DNA from: Sisyra terminalis
Lineage: Eukaryota > Arthropoda > Insecta > Neuroptera > Sisyridae
Direction: 5' to 3'
NCBI GenBank assembly: GCA_958496175.1
Contig: OY292278.1
Location: 22,444,001-22,508,000, forward strand
Length of the DNA: 64,000 nucleotides
The notes under the pieces were generated by a model that was not told where the DNA came from, did not search any database, and was given only the letters and a program-made list of their open reading frames with translations. This document shows, in pieces, positions 13,077-23,133 of this stretch (position 1 is its first letter; every line of letters starts with the position of its first letter). Position numbers and translations under genes: made by a program.

Positions 13077-13460
13077 TACTTTTTCTTTGAATTCAGTCGC
13101 TTAGATACCAACAAATTAGCGCCACAATATATTCCTCAGTTTTCATAAATATCGAATGAGCAAGATTAACATTTTTTGTTCCACCTTCAGATGTTTTCTA
13201 AAACAAATGAAAAAGGAGTTATTAAAATAAATAAATAAAACAGGATATAATTATCCCGTAAAAATAAAAAAAAACGGGCACAGATGATTTGCTTCATCTC
13301 TATAGGTGCATATCTATGTATAAAATTTTGTATGTAAATATGTATGTATTACATTCTGGTAATAAATTAAATTAAAAAAAAAAATTGGAAAAACAAAAGT
13401 ATTTCCATAAAAAGTAAAGTATGAATTTATAAAGTTTATGTTAGACCTTATCTTATGGTT
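13077..13460. other. Upstream region of the spz3-like gene
   Basis: It must hold the 5' UTR and promoter of the minus-strand gene. I see no convincing TATA box or initiator to mark. Confidence 0.4.
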
Positions 13461-14012
13461 TTGAGGCAAAAGCTGATCAGAACAGCGAAAATGAGGATAC
13501 TGAGCAGTGTTAAGGGCATAACTCTAAAATATAGAATGGGAAGCAGCTCCATTAGAAAAGAATTATGTAGGTATTGTAAAATGGACTAGATCAAGATGAT
13601 GGTACTAGAGAGACAATGTGGACAGAATGTGTCCAAACCGTATAGCAAAATGAGCTTAAATCTAACGACCCGAGACTAGACTACATTGGGTAGGCTTCCA
13701 CCAAGGTTTATAAAATACACAGGTGGCCTCATGGTGGCTACGTGATGGATACGTGACGTACCCAGAAGAAATTCGTACATATCTTCAGACTGATTCAATT
13801 TCAAAATTCTTCGTATGACGTCATTTTTTTTCTAATGGAGCAACCTGTGTAATTTACAAACCTTGGGCTTCCACAACGATGGAGAGGTAATCGGTTATCT
13901 CAAGATGGTCCCTCGTAAGATGGATCCCAGAAATTCATAGGGAAATACCAGCTGATATTATTACCTATACCAAACAGGACACAGCCCTACCAAAATGAAG
14001 AAGAAGAAGTAA
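13461..14012 (+). pseudogene. Relic of the 3' end of a LINE, split by a MITE
   Basis: Translation in shifting frames gives KMRILSSVKGITLKYRMGSS, KMSLNLTTRD and, after removing the MITE at 13702-13865 and one target copy, GRLPQRWR. This resembles the RxPKMSLNY ... GRPxxRW end of many insect endonuclease/reverse transcriptase polyproteins, and GAAGAAGAAGAAG near 14000 resembles their simple-repeat end. No catalytic core remains. The clade is uncertain. Confidence 0.55.
13702..13865. mobile_element. MITE family C, copy 1 (164 bp, 9-bp target duplication)
   Basis: Terminal inverted repeats CAAGGTTTATAAAATACACA / TGTGTAATTTACAAACCTTG. It is flanked by GGCTTCCAC at 13693-13701 and again at 13866-13874, an exact 9-bp duplication. 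A second copy at 20557 shares the whole interior (GAAGAAATTCGTA, CTTCAGACTGA, AATTCTTCGTATGAC). Confidence 0.92.
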
Positions 14013-14055
14013 TAAAATAAAATAAGTCAGAAAACCATTAAACTTCCCTTTTTCT

Positions 14056-14193
14056 TTCAACAGTTATTTACTTTTGCTACTATGATCTTTATCAACTCTA
14101 GGATTTTTAAAAAAAATTGATAAATATTGTAAGTAACTACCAGTTTCAGAATGGTCACCAGTCACTTTGACTACTCGTCCACCAGTAGGCATT
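14056..14193 (-). repeat. tRNA-derived SINE, copy 1 (diverged)
   Basis: On the minus strand it starts with a tRNA A-box-like stretch (GGTGGACGAGTAGTCAAAGT) and ends in the family tail (TAGAGTTGATAAAGATCATAG). It is diverged, and the B box is poorly kept. Confidence 0.6.
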
Positions 14194-14283
14194 ATTCATT
14201 CTGTTCTTACCTGGGTATTTTTACTTCAAGAAAAATTTGGACAAAAATTTAAAAACTGTTTAGATTCTAAATTATTTTTTTGT

Positions 14284-14447
14284 TATTTATTGTCTCTTTA
14301 TTACTTCCAAAGTTTTTTTGCTACTCTAGGGTTAATAAAAAACCATAAATCGAGAAATATTGAACATTTGCTCGATATACATAAGGATTAAAGCCATTAC
14401 CTACTAGTTTTAGAACGGGCACCTTAACCACTCGGCCATTAATTGGC
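14284..14447 (-). repeat. tRNA-derived SINE, copy 2
   Basis: On the minus strand it reads TGGCCGAGTGGTTAAGGTGC (A-box-like), then AAAACTAGTAGGTAATGGCT, TATATCGAGCAAATGTTCAA and a tail TTAACCCTAGAGTAGC. The A box is nearly identical to that of type II (Ser/Leu) tRNAs. Confidence 0.75.
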
Positions 14448-14835
14448 CGATTTTCTATAGTATCGTTACATTTAATGATTTGTATTATGAGAATAATGAG
14501 ACTTATGAGAATTATGTAAATTTTTTTCAATATTCTATTAAGTAAAACATTTGCATAATATTTGAAATAGCCGACGCCTCATGGAATCCATTAATGGACT
14601 TTACAGTTCACTGATAATTGAACAAATACTTAAAAAACTATTTTGTGGAATCAATAGTAGTTAGCTATTAATAGTAGAAGAAACCATTAATATTTTGTTT
14701 AATTCTTTTAGTGCGATGGTACAAAAAATTTAAGAAAAAAATGCGCTTTGGATTGAAAAAACATTGCGATGATAAACCTCTTAATATCAATATTCAAGGT
14801 TCAAAATTTCACAATATTTTTTTGTTTTTTGTTTT

Positions 14836-14984
14836 TTATTTGGCGTCGCCTTATAACTACTAAGATCTTTAACAACTTTAGGGTTAATAGAAACCCGTAA
14901 ATCGATAAATAACGAAAATTTGCTTGCTCAACAACTACTAGTTTTGGAGCAGCTACTTTGACCACTCGGCCACCAGTAGGCTTT
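14836..14984 (-). repeat. tRNA-derived SINE, copy 3
   Basis: On the minus strand it reads GGTGGCCGAGTGGTCAAAGT, GCTCCAAAACTAGTAGTTGT and the tail TTAACCCTAAAGTTGTTAAA to the end TAGTTATAAGGCGACGCC. The region around the expected B box is shortened. Confidence 0.75.
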
Positions 14985-15412
14985 TCACAATATTTGTTTT
15001 TTTGAACTAACATAACATTTTCGCTATATCTTTAAAGAAAAAATTAAGTTATTTTTTTTTGTCCTAGCTTAATCTACTAATATGAATTGTTTTTTTTTTT
15101 TAAGATTTTCGATGATACAGAATAATTCAGGAATATTCTTATTTATAATAACTTAAAATTCACCAACGAGATTACCATCTTTAAAGGCTAATTTAAAAGA
15201 TTAAAAAAGTTGACATCAACAATTTTTCGGCATTAAAAAAAGATAAAGACAAATTTATTTTCACTTGGTGTTAATATTTTTCAGTTTTGGAAGTAGAATT
15301 TAAATAGTTGTTGCTTCTATATTATTTTATCTCGGGTTATTTGAACTTCAGCTGTTGATGTTATTATATTTAAGATTTTTGACATTAGTTTTCAAAAAAG
15401 TGTTAAAAGTTT

Positions 15413-15767
15413 AGATTAGGTTCCTTTTAGAATTGTCAAATCTAAAATGCTTCATATCAACCAAAAATTATTTTTTAAAATCTTGACAGCTTTTACATCA
15501 GTAGATCCTACAGTTATGCCTCGTGAAGAGCAAAGTTTTTATTTTTCGATTTATTGTGCTACTAGTAGCTACCCGTGCTATATTCACAATCGACACTGAC
15601 ACTAACTCGACTGACTAACTTTTTTGTTAATTCAATCCTAATAAAGTAGAATTTTCTCTTTTGTGGATAAATTTTCATTATGGGCTGATGTATTCGTGAA
15701 TTAAATTAAAAACAATATAATAAATGCAACGTTGCTAGATTTAACAGTTGTAAAAGGGAAATAAGCC
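15413..15767. mobile_element. MITE family A, copy 1, with an internal replacement
   Basis: The arms TTCCTTTTAGAATTGTCAAA and GCAACGTTGCTAGATTTAAC are the inverted ends of family A. AAAAGTTT flanks both sides (15405-15412 and 15768-15775). The centre (about 15456-15620) is replaced or interrupted by a piece that recurs, inverted, at 22025-22190. Confidence 0.8.
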
Positions 15768-17205
15768 AAAAGTTTATAAGGCAAATTTTCATCTTAAAAG
15801 ATTCCTAAGCATTAAAAAAAATTGTTTCAATACTTAATTTTCTATGCATTTGTTTACTTTAAAGGTCATTCATATCTACTCTTAACAGTCCTCATTTGAA
15901 GATATCCAACTACAGTAACAATCAAGGAAAATGTGAAAATCTAAACAATGTTAATGATTTCATTGACTCACGGCTTTGAAAAAAAGGAGCGGAAATATGA
16001 CACCTTACTATTGAAAAACCAAACGAATAAACATTAAAAAAGTAACGACAGATGACAAGCGCCAAATGGATTTTATAGTATTTACTCTTGCACACCTTTG
16101 TTGGGCCACAATTAACGGTACCATTCATTTGGCCCTAATCACTCTGGATGAATTAACGTTGTCATGCCACTTATTATTTGAATTAAATTTTTTTCTTCGC
16201 CTTTAATTACAATTTCAATAAACATTCCTCCACCTCTTCAGCGCAATACTACCATCGTATAATATATAGCATGGTACCGGTTCACATAATGGATATAGGA
16301 AAAAAAATAGAAAAAAAGCAAGCGACAATGTCAAAAAAAAAAATTTAATGTCATTAGTGAATGAATGTCGAAGACAATGCTTACGATAGTTATTTTAAAG
16401 AAATTTTAATTAATTTAATTAATGTGCTGGAAGTGAGGCCAATGGTTGGGCCCCAAAAAAAAAACATGGAAAATTTCACATTAATGATTGGTAAAAAAGA
16501 GTTGCAAATAATTTCTTTGGCTTATTTTTTTTTAAATAGATACCGTTAATTGGTAACCTTCACCCAAATGTTTCGCTTGTTTCTCAAATATATGAGGCAG
16601 AAATTTTTTTGGATGGCCGTTTCGGGCGATTCGTTCCTCTGGCCTTTCTCCAACTGCTTGAGGCGCGTGGCATCGCTTATTTTAATGAAAGATCCAAATT
16701 TTTCAAATTTTTTTTTTTTGGCAACAAATGCCAAGTATTTTACGTCACGATTATCACATTGCAAATACCGGTTTTCTAGACAACAACAAACACAATAACG
16801 ACAAAGAAGTCGCTACCGAAGAGTAAGAAAACGTGGTGATTTTTATATTATGATTTGAGTTTGAACTTTTCACTAATGATTTGGTAATATTGGCAAAGCA
16901 ACTTACAGTTTAAGAGTTGGAAAAGTACCTGAAGATATGTTTGTTCACTTGCTTCAATTGAGTCGAAATTTCAATGGAAACATTCACATTTTTTCACCGT
17001 AAATCAAAGGTGACACCTTTAAAAATTGAAAATGGTAAAACCACAAATATGCACTTGAAAACTTTGAAAGTATGTCATGCAAAAATAATCAACAAAACAA
17101 CACAGTTCTTGGTGATTTGGTTGAGGAAGAACTAAAGGCAACAATGCACTACCATACACTAGCGACGGTGAAGACGTCTCTTCGATGGTAAGACTAAGAA
17201 ATTAG

Positions 17206-17436
17206 TCATCACGTGTAGGTACGCTTATCGGAGAAGAACCAGCCGAAGAAGAGGATTTGAGAGAAATTTGTACACGACTTAGTGCTTTCTTCCTCGTTTC
17301 CGTTGCTGGTCCGCTATTGCTGGGCTATTCTGAGTCAAATGTCGCTACGACCACGACAACATCACCAAGAACCGCTGCTCTGCTGAAGGAGGAGTTTCGT
17401 GACCTACACATTAATTCCGGAGTGCTCAATGCATAA
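17206..17436 (+). pseudogene. Unrecognised GC-richer open frame, possible exon or gene relic
   Basis: A 76-codon frame without a start Met, ending TAA at 17434. It reads EEPAEEEDLREICTRLSAFF, then VSVAGPLLLGYSES, a Thr-rich run and LLKEEFRDLHINSGVLNA. Base composition is clearly richer in GC than its surroundings. Upstream plus-strand pieces also look coding but are in other frames with stops (VPEDMFVHLLQLSRNFNG near 16930; NTVLGDLVEEELKATMHYHT near 17100). I do not recognise the family. It could be a decayed retrocopy or exons of an unfinished gene. Confidence 0.28.
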
Positions 17437-17997
17437 CACATAGAGGCATTAGTTGCGAGGCTACAATTTCCGTCTTTTCTTCACTCACTTCTACCCAAAT
17501 CCACTCATTCCACTCCAACCAATTCGCCCCAATCGATTTGATGAGATAATTTGGGTTTTGGATGTTGTTTTTTTCCTCAGAAGAATTTTCACGCCATTTG
17601 TTCATCATATTTTTTAATAATGCGACCAAATGCGTGGTCGCGCCTCGTAATTTATTCAAAAGACAAAAGTGTTGACCTCTACTAAAAGAATTTTGGATGA
17701 AAAATAAGAAAGGCTGCAAAGAAATGACAAAGAAACACGTAACGTAAAACGTAAGACTAACAAGGAACAAAATAACTAATTAAAAGTCTAATTTAAACAA
17801 ACAAATTTCAAATGTATTGAAAAGGTTAATGAATTGGTGATTTCAACGCACTAATACATAACAAACTAGGCTTCGTTTAGAATACTTAAAACCACTTAAA
17901 ATTTATCCTCAAAATTAGGTTTTAAAAATTATTTATAAAAACCTTCCATTCATTCATTTTAGTTTGCAAATCTTATGATAACTTACAAATACCTATA

Positions 17998-19147
17998 AGT
18001 AGGGGAGACCGGGTACAAAAGTAACAATTTGTACTTTTACCTTGATTTCTGGCTGGGTGTTATTATTGCCATTAAATGAATATAACCATATATAAATTTA
18101 GTTTATGTTCTTCACGATAGTAACTTGATTTATTAAATTATTGTGTGTTTTATATGAATAACATAGAGATAAAAAAAATTGTCAGTTGGTACTTTCGACG
18201 GCTTATGTGTACTTAAGCACACCCACAATCTGGCAATGTTGCATTTTCGACTTTGTTTTTAATTTAATTCGCGATTAAATAGGTCCATAATGAAAATTTA
18301 GCCACAAAAAAGAGAATTATACCATATTAGAATTGAATAAACAAAAATATCGCGAATTAAATTAAAGACAAAGTCGAAAATGCAACATTGCCAGATTGTG
18401 GGTGTGCTAAAGTACACTTGAGCCCTTTCGACCACGTAGGCGGGTCGAAAGTAACAAAACTGCTAAGGGTTGCTAATGAAAATAATAGTACAAGTTAAAT
18501 CAACGAACTACTTATTTAAGGACTTTATATGATTTATTTGATATAAACCAAATTCAGCATTTTAAATACTCAAAAAATAAATATTTTAAGGATATGAATC
18601 AATAGAATGCCGCAACCAACGCATAAGAACTACTGTATGAAGAACTACCGACACGGAAATGTATCGAAAACCATTCTATTTAAGTAGATATCCATAAAAA
18701 TATTATGTTAGTAATAAAATCATTACGAGGACAAAAGTAACATATAACTTTTATGTACCCTAGGGGGCTATGTTACTTTTGTACCCATTCTCATTTTTAA
18801 TAAAACGTGTAACATAACCTTAAAACGGAACGTGCTAGACAAAAATGAATTTAAACAATGTACAATTTATCTAATCAAGAATGGATATGCAAACATTCGG
18901 ATTGCTATGATCCTTTTACAATAAATAAGGAAACGTCGAAAAACTTACTTTTGGATCGTTAAAACACATCATCTCCTATTATATAACCTAACAACGCACT
19001 GCGCACGCGTCAACTTAATGCGATTGAGGGGGGTGCTCTAGGCTATGATCTGATGGCAGCAAAGCAAAGTTCACCCATTGGATAAACCAAGAAAGCACTT
19101 GTTACTTTCGGCCCGCTGTTACTTGTGTACCCAGGCTCTCCTACTTT
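17998..19147. mobile_element. Non-autonomous TIR element of about 1.15 kb
   Basis: Left end AAGTAGGGGAGACCGGGTAC AAAAGTAAC; right end GTTACTTGTGTACCCAGG CTCTCCTACTTT, inverted. Internal copies of the end motif occur near 18735 (ACAAAAGTAACATA) and 18770 (TGTTACTTTTGTACCC). No transposase. MITE A copy 2 is nested at 18200-18424. Confidence 0.75.
18200..18424. mobile_element. MITE family A, copy 2 (225 bp), nested in a larger TIR element
   Basis: Long inverted arms: AGCACACCCACAATCTGGCA with GCAATGTTGCATTTTCGACT, mirrored at the other end. The inner part reads TTAATTCGCGATTAAAT ... ATCGCGAATTAAATTAA. An exact 8-bp duplication CTTTCGAC lies at 18192-18199 and 18425-18432. Confidence 0.92.
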
Positions 19148-19350
19148 GGGTAATTCTCAAGAAATCTCGAAAATTTACAAAAATCAAAGTGATCTATATG
19201 ATGATAATTTTTTTTCCTTGAAAAGAATATTACTTGGGCTAATGATGTTGCTTATATTTTTTGAACCATATAAATATCATTATAGAATAATAAATAAATA
19301 GTACCCAGAAAAACATTCCCTCACAACGTCCCAAACTTGAGATTAGCAGA

Positions 19351-19978
19351 TGTAAATTAGTTATGTTGGTTTTTCCATGGCTAACCATGGCTACGCCAAA
19401 CGATTGTTAATTGTAATTTGGTTAAATAACTTAGTAATATTATTTATTCTTTTTTGATTAATAAATATCAAGTTATTTAACACTGCGAATTGTTTAACTT
19501 ACAAATAATATTACTATTTATTTATAATGGAAAAATTATTTATTCATATGAAACAGAGAAGCGAGGAACACTTTGAAATAGCTGGGATATTGGAAAATAA
19601 GAAGCTATGGTTTACGTTTCCGGTGAAACACCAAGATTTAAAACAGCATAAAATATCAATTTCAAAGTTTCACCACAAAAAGTGCTATTGCTGCTATAAA
19701 ATCAATTAATGGTTTCCGAAAAATAGGGATTAAGATGGATGAAGAGTTAAAAAGGAATATTTTGACGAAGATGGCAATGTGAGTTGTAAAAATTCTCTAC
19801 TTAATGAGTTTGATGATATCAATAACAAGTCACAAGAAGAAAATTCTTTAATGAAAAAAATAATGGCATTAGAATTAAAATTACAAGAAAAGGATGAAGT
19901 TAAACTACAAATTATCGAAAATCAATCGTTTGGCGTAGCCATAGTTGACCATGGAAAAACCGATATAACTAATTTACA
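19351..19978. mobile_element. TIR element of about 0.63 kb with a possible transposase remnant
   Basis: The ends are inverted over about 60 bases: TGTAAATTAGTTAT then GGTTTTTCCATGG then GGCTACGCCAAACGAT, mirrored at the right. CAGA flanks both sides (19347-19350, 19979-19982). Two short plus-strand frames (19527-19709 and 19779-19997) lie inside. The second is Lys/Glu-rich and coiled-coil-like (LMKKIMALELKLQEKDE). I do not recognise a transposase family. Confidence 0.7.
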
Positions 19979-20083
19979 CAGATTTTTGAACTTTTAAATC
20001 AAAAATTTTACAAAAAAATTGTTTGCAAATTTGATTAATCGATTAAAAACACCAAAGATATTCAAAAATTTTTTGAGTTTGGA

Positions 20084-20822
20084 ATGAAAAAGTTTTTCTG
20101 ACTTTACGTGTTAATGATGCCAACACCAAAGTTGATCAAAGTTAGCACTGGTAATGCTCATTAAAAGCAGATAGTTTCACCTGAATATGGCCAGAAAATT
20201 GCTGGAAATATGAAAACAGTATGGAATGCATGCAAATTTAAATGGAAGTAATTTAAAAACATCTTTTTTAGGTGTCTACCCTGTTCAATGAGGATAAGAA
20301 GAACTTAACTTCTGATCTTCTTTTACCAATTTCTTTGGATATTGCAAACATATTTCGGAAAGCTCGTCGTGTTCAAATGCTCATTGAGTCCTCAACATTG
20401 CCCTCAAAAGATTATTCTCTTATGAATTTAACAACAAAACAAGTGACAAATCAATCGAAATTCGATAAGTAAGCAATTACAAAAGCTCAAGAACTTCGAA
20501 GTCGACCCCGCTTTATTCGCCATTACAATCATCCAGGACGACAACCAGGATGAACCCAAGGTTTATAAAATACACAGGTGGCCTCATGCACCACGTGACG
20601 TATCCAGAAGAAATTCGTATATATCTTCAGACTGACTCAAATTTCAAAATTCTTCGTATGACATCATATTTTTTTTTCTAATGGGGCAACCTGTGTAATT
20701 TATTAACCTTGGGGTGAACCATCTTGCCACAACATTGGTTAAATAGGTCGTCCAAAGCCTCGACCTTTTGGAACGGTGAAATTACCGATTTCAACAATGA
20801 AACACAGTAATTGCCATTAAAC
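20084..20822 (+). pseudogene. Broken copy of spz3 exon 1 end, intron 1 and exon 2
   Basis: On the plus strand, opposite to the gene, this stretch matches the spz3-like gene from the end of exon 1 (CAAAGTTAGCA ... CTCATTAAAA) through intron 1 (GCAAATTTAAAT ... TTTTTTAG) into exon 2. From 20272 it reads STLFNEDKKNLTSDLLLP, nearly identical to STMFNEDKKNLTSDLLLP in the gene. The intron is retained, so this is a DNA-level copy rather than a retrocopy. The frame ends at a stop near 20470. Homology continues with shifts to about 20822 and is cut by a MITE at 20557-20711. The exon 1 part also contains stops. No functional product is expected. Confidence 0.85.
20557..20711. mobile_element. MITE family C, copy 2 (155 bp), inside the spz3 pseudogene
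   Basis: Same ends and interior as the copy at 13702. It is flanked by GGATGAACC (20548-20556) and GGGTGAACC (20712-20720). The intact spz3 gene carries a single GGGTGGGCC at the matching place, which serves as the empty site. Confidence 0.92.
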
Positions 20823-21904
20823 ACACATTACTATTTGCATCAAAGTTCACAGATACTCTGAACTTTAAGAATGCTTAACACTTTCATAAATCCTTAAAGA
20901 ATTTCACCAACATCTAACTAAAAGATGATTCGATCAGAAATCATTATTTGTAATTTAGCAAATAGAAAATCCAAATCTCTTATTATCTGCCATTGTTATG
21001 GATTATGATGATATCTTTTCGGATAAGTATATTACAAAGGTGAGATTACCGGAACCAAAAACAGGTAAAGATAAGTTTTAACTTTAATGAAGTAATAGAA
21101 ACATAATTCCGGTTTCAATTTCTTGAATCGGTCAAACAAATTCACAGAGAAATGATAAAAATGAAGTATTAATCAAATTCTGTAGGAAACGGAGTAAACG
21201 AATCATCTACCTTAAAAAAAAATTCCAAGTTAATTCAATTGACAATTGCAATTAATTGTTCACAAACAAAAAATTCGTATTTGGCCTCTGATTTTAATAA
21301 ACGAGAAATAAAAGCAAAATAGAAGTCAGAGGTACAAAATTAATCGAAAATTTTAATCTTTCGAAGTCGGAATCGAAGCTCCATAATATCCCTACTTTCA
21401 CGATTGAAAGTAGGGCTTAGTATGGATAGAAGTTGGCATAAGTTGAAAAATTAAAATGAATTACTAACTTGATGGCAAGATGAAAAGTTAAATAGATGGA
21501 TCACATTCTGACCGAAAAAAGACTCATATTTGATGTTACAGGAGAACTGGAAGGAATAAAAGAAACTTGGTTTTCAGGAGCGAAGAATTAAACCATGCGA
21601 GGAACTTTTGTTAAGCAAAAAAAAATCAAATCGAAGAGATTCTTTGAAACTACTTGGATTTGATTAGGAAATAAGGCGCACTGAGGTGTAAGACTTTCCA
21701 GGCAATAGTCTAGTACAATAGTCTTTCTAGAACACGACTCGGAGGAACTCAAAAAAGAGATTGTCGGAAATTAGAGTTGGTACTTTTATGTTATTTTTCC
21801 AAATCTATTTGCTGTCGCTTTATTAAATCTGCGACCTGTATTAACTCTAGGGTTCATAATCAATATAGTAAAAGGCAAATGTAGATATCTCGGCAAAGAA
21901 TGTA
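20823..21904. other. Intergenic DNA, mostly unexplained
   Basis: No gene. A stretch near 21805-21870 (GTCGCTTTATTAAATCTGCG, TTAACTCTAGGGTTCATA) resembles the tail of the SINE family. AACGAAAGTAGGG-type inverted phrases occur near 21390-21415. Confidence 0.4.
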
Positions 21905-22190
21905 AACACATATCTGTTAGTGAAAACTAAATGTAATAATTCTTGTCTCAAATTTGAACAAACTGATTATTGCCATTTGTTTCAACTATAATTTCATTCT
22001 ATTGTCATTCTTTGCCTTTTATCAATTGGGTCAGTGTCGATTGTGAATATATCACGGGTAGCTACTAGTAGCACAATAAATCGAAAAATAAAAACTTTGC
22101 TCTTCACAAGGCATAACTGTAGGATCTGCTGATGTAAAAGTTGTCAAGATTTTAAAAAATAAATTTTGGTTGATATTAAGTATTAAATAC
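21905..22190. repeat. Repeat family D, long copy
   Basis: It contains TGTCGATTGTGAATATATCA, GGGTAGCTACTAGTAGCAC and AAAACTTTGCTCTTCACAAG. The second half is inverted inside MITE A copy 1 (15470-15620), and the first half resembles 5484-5670. No coding content. Confidence 0.6.
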
Positions 22191-22192
22191 TA

Positions 22193-23133
22193 GCTGATCC
22201 CCGCAAGTTCGTCTGCGTAACGAAGGTGTAGATTATATTTTCTTTTCAAATTTGTCATTTGTAGTGGTATATGAAAATTTTATTTTTCTTATTTCTTTTA
22301 CAAAAAACATAATCATACTTAAAAACACTATTTTGTCAACTTTAAAAAGACACATTTAATAAACTGTTGCAAAGAATAAAATTGTTCTATGTAATAATCA
22401 ATTAATTTTCAAAAAATATTTATAAATATCTAAAAAGAATATGTCTCTTGCGTATAGCTACGGTAGGTATACCTACCGTAGACCAAATAATCTGTAAATC
22501 AATCAGCATCTATACATAAATAAAAAATATCGCCAAGTTCAATAAAGTTGGTCTTAATTATAAGTAAAATGGGGTGACCATGCGACATTTTTCAAATAAC
22601 TTACATTTTTAAACTTGTGATATCTTTCAAATGGAATGTTCAAATTGAATAACTCAAAAAGTTATATAATAGTATTGAAGCAAACTTAAATATGAAGTCA
22701 TTTATTTTGATAAGGATTAATCCCAAAGTATAAATAAAAGAACTTTTATAGCGATGGCATTTATATATATATTTTAATATGAAAAAACACTTATTGTGAC
22801 ATAACTATAATAGTTAGACATATGCTGTCGCTCTATTTTTTGTAGATAACAATATGTTCTGCAAAATCGTAGTACATTATTTTATTCTATAACCAATAGT
22901 TTTCGCAGCGCACGCGATAAAAGAATGTTTTTTGGTAATTTTTTCAGACCTTGGGTTACATTATTGGAGTTTTAGTATGGATCCCAAACTTTTTTGAAAA
23001 TTCAATATAGTCTATGTTCACCGGAAATAGTGTAGCTTCTCAACAGTGAAAGAATTTTTCAAATCGGTTAAGTAGTTTCGGAGCCTATTCAAAGCAAACA
23101 AACAATCAAATTTTTCCTCTTTATAATAATAGA
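22193..23133. repeat. Possible non-autonomous interspersed element
   Basis: It begins ACTAGCTGATCCCCGCAAG and ends TTTCGGAGCCTATTCAAAGC, then AAACAAACAATC and CTTTATAATAATAG. Similar start and end phrases bound common non-coding insect elements, but I see no second copy here. The interior is AT-rich and non-coding. Confidence 0.4.
22459..22482. repeat. Perfect 24-bp palindrome
   Basis: CTACGGTAGGTA is followed directly by its exact reverse complement, with no spacer. It is GC-richer than its surroundings. Confidence 0.7.

Noticed and set aside
12667..13104. Plus-strand open frame opposite spz3 exon 1
   Set aside because: It is the antisense shadow of a well-supported exon with signal peptide and splice sites; the Ser-rich product is a by-product of Asp/Glu codons on the other strand.
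14401..14445. True tRNA gene (A-box-like GGCCGAGTGGTTAAGG on the minus strand)
   Set aside because: No acceptor stem or anticodon arm can be formed, and the same unit recurs in about seven places with a common non-tRNA tail. It is a SINE.
17426..17770. 114-residue minus-strand frame
   Set aside because: No family resemblance, no splice context, and it partly overlaps the antisense of the coding-like patch. Not supported as a gene.
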